Shown here: positions 1 to 8,870 of the stretch, one piece after another
How the letters are laid out: each line of letters starts with the position of its first letter
How positions within the stretch are numbered: the stretch's first letter is position 1
Assembly (NCBI RefSeq): GCF_009725165.1
Contig: NZ_WNZW01000006.1
Location: forward strand, 62,001 to 126,000
Source of the DNA: Paenibacillus woosongensis
Lineage (GTDB): Bacteria > Bacillota > Bacilli > Paenibacillales > Paenibacillaceae
Direction: 5' to 3'
DNA: 64,000 nucleotides
The notes under the pieces: model-generated
Seen by the model: only the letters and a program-made list of their open reading frames with translations
Databases searched by the model: none
What the model was told of the DNA's origin: nothing
Made by a program: the position numbers and the translations under genes

Positions 1-4
1 GCTT

Positions 5-517
5 GTGATCCAGTATGCCTGTGATGTTCTACAGGATGAGGATCTGGAGCAATCCAGGCAGTTCGTGACAGGGATGCTGGATAAGTATGGGGTAGCGGCT
101 GCCCTGACGGAAAATGAAGCAGAGCTGCTCCAGCAGGAGGAGCCCGAGCATCAGGATGCGGTGAATATCTCCTGGCAATACGAGGCCTATTGGGCGCTGA
201 TCTGGGCTTTGGGTCTGGTGGAGTCGCTCGAATTTCCCAGCCAGACTTGTGATTGCGATTTTGCGATTCAGGCGGTGTCCAGCTGTGATAGCTTCGAGGA
301 GTTCCTGGATAGAACATTGCTGCGGCGTCCAGAGGAAATTTTGGATGAAGCGGATCGGACCTACCGTCTGCAGTGGGCCTGTGTGAACAGCAGAGTCAAA
401 GGGGAGAGCGCGCCGGCCGGGATGAACGAAAGCATCGTCATGGAGCGGCGCAGGGCGCTGTTCTGGCTGATTGGCTGCGGAGATGAATCATGGGATCATG
501 TTCGTATGGATACTTAG
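5..517 (+). CDS. DUF4272 domain protein (5' end probably outside window)
   Basis: The reading frame is open to the left edge, so the GTG at 5 is only the first possible start inside the window and the true N terminus is probably missing. The visible 170 residues have the features I associate with DUF4272: a WALIWALG segment near residue 65, an acidic ILDEADRTYRLQWAC stretch, a later ERRRALFWLIG segment, and a terminal WDHVRMDT. The family has no established biochemical role and no catalytic motif or membrane segment is visible. It is followed by a repeat-bearing gap with no clear operon partner. The family call is from remembered motifs. Confidence 0.7.
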   Translation: MIQYACDVLQDEDLEQSRQFVTGMLDKYGVAAALTENEAELLQQEEPEHQDAVNISWQYEAYWALIWALGLVESLEFPSQTCDCDFAIQAVSSCDSFEEFLDRTLLRRPEEILDEADRTYRLQWACVNSRVKGESAPAGMNESIVMERRRALFWLIGCGDESWDHVRMDT

Positions 518-999
518 GGTTAGGGAACTGATTTGTGGTCGCTGTTTGGATCAGGTACTAGATGTATTTCATGCAGTTAGTTCAGCGGTTTTGGCCGTGT
601 TAGCGGGAACTAACTGCAAAACCTACATTTAGTTTTCAGCTATTTCGGCGAATTCGTTCCATTCAGGCAAACTAACTGCATGTTTTGCATTTAGCGTATG
701 TATTTTTGATAAAAGAGCTTAACTAGATGTATAAAATACATTTAGTTTTTCAAAAATCTCCACTAAATGGTTACTTGAGCTTGTGGAAGACGAATAAAAT
801 GCATTCCGGTACAAGTTGCGTGCCATTTTCTGTGGAATAACCATAACTTCATCTGTGGTAAGAGCAAGTTTTATCGTTTGTGCAATCTTCTTCTGCCATC
901 CCCATACCGTTGAAGTCCGCCAAATTAAGAGCTTTAGACCATCGAACTCTCCGCTGCTCCCCGGCATACAATTCAGTATCACAATGAAAAGGGGAGTTT
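518..999. repeat. Intergenic palindromic repeat region
   Basis: This gene-free stretch carries several inverted segments. A block at 559-583 is answered by a partly complementary block near 610-634, and a third related block follows near 671-696. The 17-mer at 563-579 recurs exactly at 62742-62758 and with one change at 63125-63141. It therefore belongs to the same dispersed repeat family as the right end of the window. The short open frames here lack ribosome sites and I did not call them. Confidence 0.6.
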
Positions 1000-1389
1000 T
1001 TGTTGGAGATACCTGTGACTGGCTTTGTTGTCCATCGGGAAGATGGTTCCGAATCTGAGCACTCGCATAAGCTATATATTACGTCTTGGAATGGAAAACC
1101 TGTCCATGTTCATCCTTTTGCAGGGGAGACATCCTATGATGTTGGACACAGTCATCATTACGCTGGCAGAACGGAACCGGCTCCAAGCGGGGTGCAGCAT
1201 GTTCATACCTATTATGCGGTGACCTCCTTCAACGCAGGCCACACTCATAAAATTAGAGGGACAACAGGGCCGGCGATCCCATTGCCTGGGGGCGGGCATT
1301 ACCATTATTTCGAAGGGTACACGACAGTAGACGGAAGCACGCCGCATCGGCATCACTACCGCGGGAATACGGGCAACGAGGAGGCCTGA
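1000..1389 (+). CDS. YmaF-like histidine-rich protein
   Basis: A 129-residue soluble protein with seven regularly spaced HxH-type motifs (EHSH, VHVH, GHSHH, QHVH, GHTH, GHYH, PHRHH) separated by beta-strand-like segments with G and T. This is the layout of the YmaF family, named after B. subtilis YmaF, whose function is unknown; the histidines suggest metal binding, which is inference. The start is TTG at 1000 or 1003. An AAAAGGGGAG ribosome site at 987-996 suits 1003 slightly better. It converges with nrdB and the two share a structured terminator. No signal peptide or membrane segment is seen. Confidence 0.7.
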   Translation: MLEIPVTGFVVHREDGSESEHSHKLYITSWNGKPVHVHPFAGETSYDVGHSHHYAGRTEPAPSGVQHVHTYYAVTSFNAGHTHKIRGTTGPAIPLPGGGHYHYFEGYTTVDGSTPHRHHYRGNTGNEEA

Positions 1390-1436
1390 ATGGGCTGAGA
1401 TAGTCTGGTTGGGAGGAAGAATTCGACTGCAGCAAC

Positions 1437-1520
1437 CAAAAAGCACCCCAGCGAAACTCTATTGGAATTCCCTTGTAAGGGGAGCGGCCAATGTTGGTTC
1501 GTAGGGTGCTATATTATTTT
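1437..1520. terminator. Shared terminator of ymaF-like gene and nrdB
   Basis: AGCACCC at 1442-1448 pairs with GGGTGCT at 1504-1510, and an inner hairpin is centred near 1476. On the minus strand the stem is followed by five T residues (the A run at 1438-1442), so it fits the nrdB transcript. The AT-rich flank at 1511-1520 may serve the plus-strand gene. Confidence 0.6.
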
Positions 1521-1531
1521 ATAACTTTGTT

Positions 1532-2563
1532 TTACAGATCGTCGAATCCGTTGTCGTCGCCGACCTTGCCATAGTTGCGGGATTTGGCTTCGAAGAAGTC
1601 CGTCTTCGTCGCGTTCAGCGCTTCGTCCGAGAACGGCTTGATCCATGGCATGCAGTTGACATCCACGCCTTCGTACGCCTTCTCGAGTCCCATTAGGCCC
1701 AGGCGCTTGTTGGCAATGTATTTGATGTAATCGGACAATTCGTTCAAGTCGATGCCGCGGACTTCCTTGAGCGTATAGTGCGCCCAGTTCGTCTCCAGCT
1801 CCACTGCCCGGTCGATCGTACGGTATACGTAGTCGATGTTTTCCTTCGTATTTAGCTCCGGATAGTCGAGCAGCAGCTGCTTGAACACTTCAGCGAAGAA
1901 GTAGCAGTGCTGATTCTCGTCACGCTGGATGTAGGAAATCATCTGGCTCGTCCCCATCATCTTCTGATCGCGCGCCAGATTGTAGAAGAAGGCGAACGTA
2001 CTGTAGAAGAAAATCCCTTCGAGAATGAGATCCGCTACGAGCGCTTCAAAGAATGTCTGCGGCGATTGCTCATTGCGGAAGTTCTGGTAAATTTCCGAGA
2101 TGAACTTGTTCCGGTCCAGCAGCACGGGATCATGCTTCCAATATTCAAAAATCTCTTTCTGCTCCTGCTCCGATACGATCGAGGACAGCACGTAGGAGTA
2201 CGATTGGTTATGCACGACCTCTTGCTGAGCAATAATGGCGGAAATCGCCTCAAGCGAAGAATCCGTGAAATAACGTTTTACGTCCCCAACGAACATCGTC
2301 TGCATCGAATCCAGAACCGCCAGCAGCGAAATATTGATCTTGAACGTGCGCTGCTCCTCAGGATCCAGTAGCGGAAATTGCTGCGCATCCTTGCTCATTG
2401 GAATCTCGTCCGCAATCCAGTGGTTGAGCAGCAGCACTTTGTACAGCTTGTACATATGCGGCATGCGGATGTCGTTCCAGTTCAGGATACCGGAGCACTC
2501 TCCGTTAATGATGCGAGTTGATTTGTTCGGTGCCTCCGTGTTAAAAATCGTTTGCAGTTGCAA
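1532..2563 (-). CDS. nrdB: Ribonucleoside-diphosphate reductase, beta subunit
   Basis: Small (R2) subunit of aerobic class I ribonucleotide reductase, which houses the dimetal centre and tyrosyl radical used by NrdA to make dNDPs. The ligand pattern is visible: an Asp in LLAVLDSMQT, E and H in EVVHNQSY with the radical tyrosine four residues after the His, an E in LEGIFFYSTF, and E..H in RDENQH. Length (about 343 residues) is normal. I prefer TTG at 2563, because GAGGAG at 2573-2578 is 9 nt upstream, whereas the ATG at 2572 directly abuts that site. No nrdI is present, which favours class Ia over Ib. It lies downstream of nrdA on the same strand, across an unusual repeat-bearing gap. Confidence 0.95.
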   Translation of the reverse strand: MQLQTIFNTEAPNKSTRIINGECSGILNWNDIRMPHMYKLYKVLLLNHWIADEIPMSKDAQQFPLLDPEEQRTFKINISLLAVLDSMQTMFVGDVKRYFTDSSLEAISAIIAQQEVVHNQSYSYVLSSIVSEQEQKEIFEYWKHDPVLLDRNKFISEIYQNFRNEQSPQTFFEALVADLILEGIFFYSTFAFFYNLARDQKMMGTSQMISYIQRDENQHCYFFAEVFKQLLLDYPELNTKENIDYVYRTIDRAVELETNWAHYTLKEVRGIDLNELSDYIKYIANKRLGLMGLEKAYEGVDVNCMPWIKPFSDEALNATKTDFFEAKSRNYGKVGDDNGFDDL

Positions 2564-2639
2564 TGATCTCATCTCCTCAAAGATTTGATGTTATTTTAAA
2601 AATGCACATTAGTAGCGATAAGTTTGAGCCTCTAAGTTC

Positions 2640-3140
2640 CTCGCAGCTATCGCCCAAAGATCTACGAAGCTCTACCTTCATGCCCTGCACTAGCCCAAGC
2701 GAATCCCCGCAGGGGACAGCGCCCCCCAGCATGGAGCCTCACAACGAACCGTCCAAGCAGCAGTCCGCTCCAAATCCCTTCGTAGCAATCGCCAAAAGAT
2801 CATCGAAGCACTCCCCACATGCCCCGTACTAGCCCAAGCGAATCCCCGCAGGGGACAGCGCCACATAGCACATAGCCCCACAATGAACCGCCGAAAGCAG
2901 CAGTCCACTCCAATGCAGGAGCGCTATCGTAGAGCGGGCCCGTTAGGGCGGCAAGCGGCCCAGTTGCACGAACTACCTCGGGTGCGCTCGACAGCAGCAG
3001 TTCTCCGCAGCGTGTTTCCAGGCAGCCCGGGTGCGCCAAAAGTAAGACGTACCCGAAGGGGGAAAAGCGTTCCACCCACCAGCCCAAAGCGCATTCCCGA
3101 AGGGAACAGCGAGCAGGAGCGCCTCTACAACTCCAACGTT
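2640..3140. repeat. Tandem repeats in the nrdA-nrdB gap
   Basis: The 650-base gap between nrdA and nrdB is GC-rich and has no credible gene. A unit at about 2640-2779 is repeated with substitutions at about 2780-2919 (period near 140). The best-conserved parts are 2681-2773 and 2821-2913, each with the small palindrome CCCCGCAGGGG. A third, more degenerate part lies near 3078-3122. Being inside the presumed nrdAB transcript, the repeats could form RNA hairpins. Confidence 0.75.
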
Positions 3141-3182
3141 ACTCCCCTTTGCGGGAGTCCCGAGGGCAGCAGGCCCTGGGGG

Positions 3183-3205
3183 CCCTCCCTTACGACAAGG
3201 GAGGG
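3183..3205 (-). terminator. Hairpin just downstream of nrdA
   Basis: CCCTCCCTT (3183-3191) and AAGGGAGGG (3197-3205) form a perfect 9-bp stem with a 5-nt loop, 21 bases past the nrdA stop. There is no T run on either side, so it may act as a processing or stability element rather than a terminator. If it does not terminate, nrdB is cotranscribed with nrdA. Confidence 0.4.
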
Positions 3206-3225
3206 TTTGGGTGGGTTGGGATCCC

Positions 3226-5559
3226 TTAACTGGCGCAGCTCTCACACTCTTCAATCGTCAGCGCGCGGCTGCGAACATAGTAAGTCGATTTCAGGCCGGC
3301 CTTCCAGGCATGCAGATGCAGATCCAGGAACTCCGTCGCCTTGATGTCCGGGCGCACGTACAGGTTGAAGCTTTGCGCTTGGTCGACGTGACGCTGGCGT
3401 GCTCCGGCCATATCGATCGACCAGTGCTGGTCAATCAGGAAAGCCGTTTTGTAGTACCAGATCGTCTTCTCGGACAGATCCGGCGCCGGGTTGGCGATTT
3501 TGTACGTCGTCTTCTCCTCGTAGGAGAGCAGTTCGTACAGCGGATCGATGCTCGCAGTAGAACCAGCGATGATCGAAGTTGAGCCGTTCGGCGCAATTGC
3601 GAACATCCAGGCGTTGCGCACGCCGTTCTGGCTGACTTCCTCCGCCAGCTCGCGCCATTGCTCGGTTGTTACGAACTTGCCTTCACGAGTGCCGTCGGTG
3701 TAATTCCGGTACGTGAAGTAGTTGCCGTTCTCCCAATCGGAGCCGGCGAACTTCGGATAGCGGCCTTTCTCTTTAGCTAGCTCCATACTGGATTTGACCA
3801 GCAGATAGTTGATTTTTTCATAGAGATCGTCGTTATATTTAACGGCTTCCTCGGATTCCCAGCGGATGCCTTCCAGAGCAAGCAAATGATGCAGCCCGAA
3901 GGTGCCGAGCCCGATCGCCCGGTATTGGCTGTTTGTGTATTGAGCTTGCAGTACTTCAATGTTGTTGATGTCGATGACGTTATCGAGCATCCGCGTCTGA
4001 ATCGGAACGAGTCGATCTAATACGCCAGCCGGTACGGCACGGGCAAGGTGGATCGAGTTCAGGTTGCAGACGACGAAATCGCCAGGGATTTTGGAAACGA
4101 CGATACGGGTTTGTCCGTCCTTCGTTACCAGCTCCTCTTGTTCTACAACGGTTGGCGACTGGTTCTGCATAATTTCCGTGCACAGGTTCGAAGAGTAGAT
4201 CATGCCGTGCGCCCGGTTCGGGTTGGCGCGGTTGACGGTGTCTCTATAGAACATGTACGGGGTGCCCGTCTCCAGCTGCGATTTCATGATCCGTTTCATA
4301 ATATCGATCGCTGGCATCGTAATTCTCGACAGTGTCGGATGATTGACCGCTTCCTCGTATTTCTCACGGAACTCGCCGCTGCCGACCTCCTTGTCGTAGA
4401 AATCCTCCAGGCCTAGCGGACGGCCGTTCTCGTCTTTCCAGCCCATCGTTTTCTTCACTTCGTGCGGGCAGAACAGGTTCCATTCGCCGCGAGCCTCGAC
4501 GGCTTCCATGAAAAGGTCAGGGAGGCAGACGCCGTGGAACACGTCATGCGCGCGCATCCGCTCATCGCCGTTATTCAGCTTCAGGTCAAGGAAAGCAAGG
4601 ATGTCCTTGTGGAACACGTCCAGGTATACCGCGATGGCTCCTTTGCGTGTGCCGAGCTGGTCGACGCTGACGGCGGTGTTGTTCAGCTGGCGAATCCACG
4701 GGATTACGCCGGAGCTGGTGTTCTTGTGGCCGCGAATGTCCGAGCCGCGGGCGCGAACCTTGCCGAGATAGACGCCGATGCCGCCGCCCATTTTGCTGAG
4801 GCGGGCCACGTCCGTATTAGAATCGAAAATGCCTTCCAGCGAGTCGTCCACCGTATCGATGAAGCAACTGGACAGCTGTCCGGCGACTTTTTTACCGGCA
4901 TTGGACATCGTCGGCGTAGCGGCGGTCATATAGATGTTGCTCATCGCCCAGTAAGCTTCTTTTACATAGTCCAGACGCTTGTCCGCTGGCTCTTGGTGCA
5001 TCAGGTACATCGCGATGACCATGTAGCGTTCCTGAGGCAGTTCCATCGTGCGTCCGTCAAAATCCGTCGCCAGGTAGCGCTCAGCGAGCGTCAGCAGGCC
5101 GATATAATCGAACAACAGGTCGCGGGTCGGGTCGATCAGCTCGCCCAGCTCATCGATTTGCTCTTTCGTATAGCAATCGAGCAATTCTTGGCGGTAGATG
5201 CCCGCTTTGACCAGCTCGGTAATGAGATGGTAGAACGAACCGTAGGGCTCTTCCGGATACGCTTTGTAACGGCGGTTGACCGCTGCTTTTTTGTATAAGG
5301 TTGTGAGCAGGGCGCGGGCTGCGGCAAACTTCCAGTCCGGCTCGTCCTTGGTAACGAGCTCTAGGGCGGACATCGTAAAGGCGCTGCTGATTTCCTCGCC
5401 GGTAACAACGTCATGTCTCAGCTTAGCGGTAACGCCACGCAGCAGGCGCTCCTTGCTCAGTGTATGTAATCCCTCCAGAATACGGTCGGCGTAAATGCCG
5501 AGACGGTCATTGTCGAACGCAAGCTGGCGGTTGTTGGGTTTCGTTACGAGTGAAGGCAT
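3226..5559 (-). CDS. nrdA: Ribonucleoside-diphosphate reductase, alpha subunit
   Basis: Catalytic large (R1) subunit of class I ribonucleotide reductase. Key parts are present: GQLSSCF and VVCNLNS hold the two active-site cysteines that form a disulfide, SNLCTEI holds the radical cysteine with its Asn and Glu partners, and the C-terminal ECESCAS is the shuttle cysteine pair re-reduced by thioredoxin-type donors. The GSTASI phosphate-binding loop is near the C terminus. I start at ATG 5559 (MPSLVTKP), which has GAGGA 9 nt upstream; the open frame extends to 5604 without a ribosome site. There is no full N-terminal ATP-cone. It lies downstream of nrdDG with a terminator-like hairpin between. 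Confidence 0.96.
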   Translation of the reverse strand: MPSLVTKPNNRQLAFDNDRLGIYADRILEGLHTLSKERLLRGVTAKLRHDVVTGEEISSAFTMSALELVTKDEPDWKFAAARALLTTLYKKAAVNRRYKAYPEEPYGSFYHLITELVKAGIYRQELLDCYTKEQIDELGELIDPTRDLLFDYIGLLTLAERYLATDFDGRTMELPQERYMVIAMYLMHQEPADKRLDYVKEAYWAMSNIYMTAATPTMSNAGKKVAGQLSSCFIDTVDDSLEGIFDSNTDVARLSKMGGGIGVYLGKVRARGSDIRGHKNTSSGVIPWIRQLNNTAVSVDQLGTRKGAIAVYLDVFHKDILAFLDLKLNNGDERMRAHDVFHGVCLPDLFMEAVEARGEWNLFCPHEVKKTMGWKDENGRPLGLEDFYDKEVGSGEFREKYEEAVNHPTLSRITMPAIDIMKRIMKSQLETGTPYMFYRDTVNRANPNRAHGMIYSSNLCTEIMQNQSPTVVEQEELVTKDGQTRIVVSKIPGDFVVCNLNSIHLARAVPAGVLDRLVPIQTRMLDNVIDINNIEVLQAQYTNSQYRAIGLGTFGLHHLLALEGIRWESEEAVKYNDDLYEKINYLLVKSSMELAKEKGRYPKFAGSDWENGNYFTYRNYTDGTREGKFVTTEQWRELAEEVSQNGVRNAWMFAIAPNGSTSIIAGSTASIDPLYELLSYEEKTTYKIANPAPDLSEKTIWYYKTAFLIDQHWSIDMAGARQRHVDQAQSFNLYVRPDIKATEFLDLHLHAWKAGLKSTYYVRSRALTIEECESCAS

Positions 5560-5661
5560 ATGAAAATTCCTCGCTTTCTTGAAATGGGTTATTCTATCTT
5601 CCAATTCATTGTCGAATCTTGGATGCTCAAATCTTTAATTCTTAAATTGCAAGTATTCGTC

Positions 5662-5704
5662 AAAAAAAGAGGCGCTGCATATGCGGTCTCCAAAGATCTG
5701 CAGC
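5662..5704 (-). terminator. Intrinsic terminator between nrdG and nrdA
   Basis: On the minus strand GCTGCA (5704-5699) pairs with TGCAGC (5679-5674), followed by GCC TC and a seven-T run (the A run at 5662-5668). The spacer thus seems to separate nrdDG from nrdAB. A TTGACG element follows within 10 bases on the minus strand, with an AT-rich -10-like stretch 17-18 nt further, a possible weak nrdA promoter. Confidence 0.55.
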
Positions 5705-5812
5705 TATACTCATGCGATCCCTAGAAGAGCTTTGAACAACCACATTATGACTTGGCGCCGGTGACGTCAATAAAGTGAACACAAATCATAATTATACTAG
5801 AAAGGCAGTCAG

Positions 5813-6331
5813 CTAGAAAGAGAAAGTTGGACGCCATTCGACAATGCCGCGCTGGGACAGGCTTGCCGGAATGTCAATCAGCCTCTGATTGGAGCTGCCG
5901 CGATAGAGCAGGGAGGGATCCCGCAGCTCATCAACGTAGCGTCCGTCTACTAACACTTGGCAGCGGCTTAAAAGTCCGTATTCTGGGGACTTTGCGTCTT
6001 TGGTTAATTCCTCAAACGTATAACCGCTGTAAATCCAGGCGGATATAGCGCCTGCCGCCTCGCGCAGACGATCGAGGAATGCGCTGACCTCTGCTGCCGA
6101 GAAAAAGGGGTCTCCGCCAAGAATCGACACTCCGCTAAGCAGCGGGTTGCCGACGATGTCCCGAATGATTTCCTGTTCCCGTTCGGGAGTAAACGGTTCG
6201 CCGTAAAGGAAATTCCAGGTGGCCGGACTGAAGCAGCCTTTGCAATAGTGGCGACAGCCGCTAATAAAGAGCGCTGCCCGCAGTCCTTCGCCTTCATTAA
6301 TAGATTCCGGGTAATAGCCGCAAATATTCAT
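5813..6331 (-). CDS. nrdG: Anaerobic ribonucleotide reductase activating protein
   Basis: Radical-SAM activase that installs the glycyl radical on NrdD. The CxxxCxxC iron-sulfur motif is CRHYCKGC (Cys26, Cys30, Cys33), and the GGDPFF segment near residue 97 matches the SAM-binding GGEP-type motif. Length (172 residues) is typical. Its ATG overlaps the nrdD stop by four bases (ATGA), so the two are translationally coupled. Control should follow nrdD: NrdR boxes plus the cobalamin riboswitch. Confidence 0.95.
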   Translation of the reverse strand: MNICGYYPESINEGEGLRAALFISGCRHYCKGCFSPATWNFLYGEPFTPEREQEIIRDIVGNPLLSGVSILGGDPFFSAAEVSAFLDRLREAAGAISAWIYSGYTFEELTKDAKSPEYGLLSRCQVLVDGRYVDELRDPSLLYRGSSNQRLIDIPASLSQRGIVEWRPTFSF

Positions 6332-8304
6332 GTCGAATGCTTGAGGCGATCACGAACCTCGGCCTGTTTGGCAGCGTTGAAGCGGGTCTGGAAATCCCCG
6401 GTTAAATATCCGGTTACGCGGCGCAGCCGGCGGATATGGACGTCCTGCTCGCTAGCGTTGCAGGATGGGCAGGATGCGCCAATGATTCCTTCGTAGCCGC
6501 AGCCCGAGCAGCGGTCGATCGGATGGTTGATGCTGAAATAGCTCACCTGCTGCGACAGCGCGTACTGAATGATGCGCAGGAATGCAGCCGGATTGCTGCG
6601 GGCGCTGCCGTTCAGCTCAATGTAGGAGATGGCTCCCGCATTGCACAGTCCGTGGAACGGTGCTTCCAGCTCGATTTTTTTAGCTGCGCTAATGTTGTAG
6701 TATACCGGTATGTGAAAAGAGTTCGTATAATACTCCCGGTCAACGACGCCAGGAATTTCCCCGTAGTCAGCCCGGTCCCGCTTGGTGAATTTCCCCGACA
6801 GCCCTTCCGCCGGAGTGGCGAACAGGGTAATGTTCAGGTTGTGTCTTTCGCTCTGACGGTCGCAATAATCGCGCATGAAGGCGATCAAAGTATAGGCCTT
6901 CTTATATACATCGGCATCTTCGCCGTGATGTTTACCATACATGGCTTTCATGCATTCTGCGAGCCCGATGAAGCCGATCGACAGGCTGCCGTGCTTGAGC
7001 AGCTCTCCCACCGTATCCTCGGGGTTCAGTTGCTCGCCGCCCTCCCAGACACCTTCGCGCATCATGAAGTCGGAAGCCTTGGCTTTCTGGGACGATTGAA
7101 TCCGGAAGCGGTGCAGCAGTCCGTCCAGCGCGATATCCATATAATGCTCCAGTTCCCGGTAGAAGCCTTGTTCATCTGCGGTCTGCCGCAGTCCTAACGC
7201 TATGCCGTGCTCCAGGCCCAGCTTGACCAGGTTCAGGGTGTTGAAGGACAAGTTTCCTTTGCCGGAAAGGTGGTTGCGGCCGAAGCGGTCGCTCAGCACC
7301 CGCGTGCGGCAGCCCATCGTGGCAAATTCGGTATCCGGGTTCGCCGGATCATAGTACATCAGATTGAGCGGGGCATCCAGGTTGGCGAAATTCGGATACA
7401 GCCGTTTGGCCGAGCATTCCGCTGCTTTCAGGAACAGTTCGTAATTGGGTTCGCCCGGCTGCTGGTTCACGCCCTGCTTGCATTTAAAAATCTGAATCGG
7501 AAAAATCGGCGTCTCGCCGCTGCCAAGTCCGCGCATCGTTGCGGCCAGCAGTGAACTGATTACGAGCTGCCCTTCTATCGACGTGCATGTGCCGTAGTTG
7601 ATGCTCGTAAAAGGAATTTGTCCGCCCGCCCGGCTCGACATCGTATTGAGATTGTGGATGAGGCTCTCGGCGGCCTGCAGTGTTTCGCTTTCGGTCTCTT
7701 TAACCGCATATTTGAAGGCCCTTGGATACTGCGCCTGCAGATCAGAGCGGGCCATGGTGATCAAACCGTAGTCCGCTGCGCTGTCTCCTTCTTCGAAGTA
7801 GTCCAATCCTTTGCGGAAATATTTGACGAAGGATTTGGTTACATAAGGCGCCAGGTCGTGGTCCAGCTTATTGGCGGATACTCCGCCGTATTGAGCATTT
7901 TGCTGGGACTGGAAAATGATCGCTACAAGCGCCATCGCCGTCATGATCGAATTCGGAGGCCTTACGCTGCCGTTGCCGGTGTTGAACCCTTCGCGCAGCA
8001 GCTTGTCGAACGGAATGAAGATGCAGTTCGTCGTTCCGATCGCGTATTGATCCAGATCGTGCACATAGACGATATTGTCTTGAATGGCCTGAACGAGCGG
8101 CTTTGGCATGACAAAATGGTTCGCATACCATTTCGCGTACTCGCTGCCGAATTTGCTCATTTTGCCAGAGAAGCTTTCGCCGTTCAAGTTGGCGTTCTCC
8201 CGCAGCACCTCAAGATTGCTGCTTGCAACGATCTCTTCTCCTAATGTAATCACTTCATCCAGCATGTCTTGGCGGCTTGTATAAACCGGGTGCATTATCG
8301 CCAT
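6328..8304 (-). CDS. nrdD: Anaerobic (class III) ribonucleoside-triphosphate reductase
   Basis: Glycyl-radical enzyme that reduces ribonucleotides without oxygen. The C terminus carries the radical motif RVTGYL (Gly632) and, just before it, a CxxC...CxxC zinc site (Cys599, 602, 612, 615). The N terminus lacks the usual ATP-cone and begins directly with the catalytic domain, so the protein is shorter (658 residues) than the roughly 700-residue E. coli type. The ATG at 8304 has GGAGGG about 10 nt upstream. The leader contains two NrdR boxes, a cobalamin riboswitch and a terminator, so expression should fall when B12 is plentiful. nrdG follows with a 4-base overlap. Confidence 0.95.
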   Translation of the reverse strand: MAIMHPVYTSRQDMLDEVITLGEEIVASSNLEVLRENANLNGESFSGKMSKFGSEYAKWYANHFVMPKPLVQAIQDNIVYVHDLDQYAIGTTNCIFIPFDKLLREGFNTGNGSVRPPNSIMTAMALVAIIFQSQQNAQYGGVSANKLDHDLAPYVTKSFVKYFRKGLDYFEEGDSAADYGLITMARSDLQAQYPRAFKYAVKETESETLQAAESLIHNLNTMSSRAGGQIPFTSINYGTCTSIEGQLVISSLLAATMRGLGSGETPIFPIQIFKCKQGVNQQPGEPNYELFLKAAECSAKRLYPNFANLDAPLNLMYYDPANPDTEFATMGCRTRVLSDRFGRNHLSGKGNLSFNTLNLVKLGLEHGIALGLRQTADEQGFYRELEHYMDIALDGLLHRFRIQSSQKAKASDFMMREGVWEGGEQLNPEDTVGELLKHGSLSIGFIGLAECMKAMYGKHHGEDADVYKKAYTLIAFMRDYCDRQSERHNLNITLFATPAEGLSGKFTKRDRADYGEIPGVVDREYYTNSFHIPVYYNISAAKKIELEAPFHGLCNAGAISYIELNGSARSNPAAFLRIIQYALSQQVSYFSINHPIDRCSGCGYEGIIGASCPSCNASEQDVHIRRLRRVTGYLTGDFQTRFNAAKQAEVRDRLKHST

Positions 8305-8346
8305 AACAAAGTTTCCCTCCCGATAAACTACACATTACAATCATAT

Positions 8347-8383
8347 AAAAAGGCATTTCCGATCATGCAAGGTTGGAAATGCC
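8347..8383 (-). terminator. Intrinsic terminator in the nrdD leader (riboswitch output)
   Basis: On the minus strand GGCATTTCC (8383-8375) pairs with GGAAATGCC (8360-8352), a 9-bp stem with a 14-nt loop followed by TTTTT (8351-8347). It sits between the riboswitch and nrdD, 43 bases from the start codon, the expected place for a transcription-attenuation platform. A second copy of the GGCATTTC half-sequence upstream near 8403 could be part of an antiterminator. Confidence 0.8.
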
Positions 8384-8496
8384 CGAATGCGCGTTTGAAG
8401 AAATGCCTGGATCATCCTATGAAATGCAGGATGAATGCGTATGTAAGCTGCAAGCGGACACCTACCTGTTCCTCGCAGGTTCATCTGGTATCTGGT

Positions 8497-8712
8497 GTCA
8501 AATACAGAAACGGGCAGGTCTCCTGGCTTCCGGACTTCTTCACTGACGCCTTCCCGCTGATGGTAATATCTGCAGTGGCATTTCTATCAGTGAAGCGCTG
8601 CAAGGAGCCTTGGTAAGCTCTTGCATGCACCCGGTCACAGTGGCGGGACCGCAGCGGAATTGCACCGCACTTCCCTTTTAAGCCCCAGCCGAGAAATAGA
8701 GGGCTGGATCAC
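8497..8712 (-). promoter_or_regulatory. Cobalamin (B12) riboswitch
   Basis: Minus-strand RNA shows the class's hallmark order. An AAAAGGGAA block (around 8680-8672) is followed by GCGGTG, AATTCCGC, a GCGGTCCCGCCACTGTGA core, and finally the B12 box GCCAGGAGACCTGCC (8528-8514). It begins right after the predicted transcription start and is followed by an intrinsic terminator and then nrdD. Adenosylcobalamin binding normally lowers expression. Placement upstream of a B12-independent reductase implies a B12-dependent class II NrdJ elsewhere in the genome, by analogy with Streptomyces nrdAB. Confidence 0.93.
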
Positions 8713-8718
8713 CCGATT

Positions 8719-8766
8719 CCACTATATTTGGTTGTCTGCAACTTACATTACCCCAATATGTAGTGT
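8719..8766 (-). promoter_or_regulatory. Two NrdR boxes overlapping the nrdDG promoter
   Basis: Two 16-mers match the NrdR-box consensus acaCwAtATaTwGtgt: 8751-8766 matches 13 of 16 positions and 8719-8734 matches 11 of 16. Their centres are 32 bases apart with a 16-base gap, the usual NrdR spacing. The second box contains TATAGT on the minus strand, a likely -10 element (8726-8721), just upstream of the riboswitch. NrdR represses reductase genes when ATP/dATP signals sufficiency. Confidence 0.75.
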
Positions 8767-8870
8767 TTGTAAACAGTCATCTTCATTAGCTGAAGGATGA
8801 AAAATCATGAAAAAACAGGTGAAAGCAACCCTGATGCGGCGAGTGGGAGATGCAGAAAAATTGTGAACAT

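Noticed and set aside
719..1058. Short frames in both directions before the YmaF-like gene
   Set aside because: They lie in repeat-bearing or regulatory sequence, lack ribosome sites and resemble nothing.
2681..2913. Possible CRISPR array from repeated segments
   Set aside because: Units are 140 bases with diverged sequence and no constant short repeat with variable spacers; no cas genes.
4462..5298. 278-residue plus-strand frame
   Set aside because: It is the shadow of nrdA, which has all catalytic motifs on the other strand.
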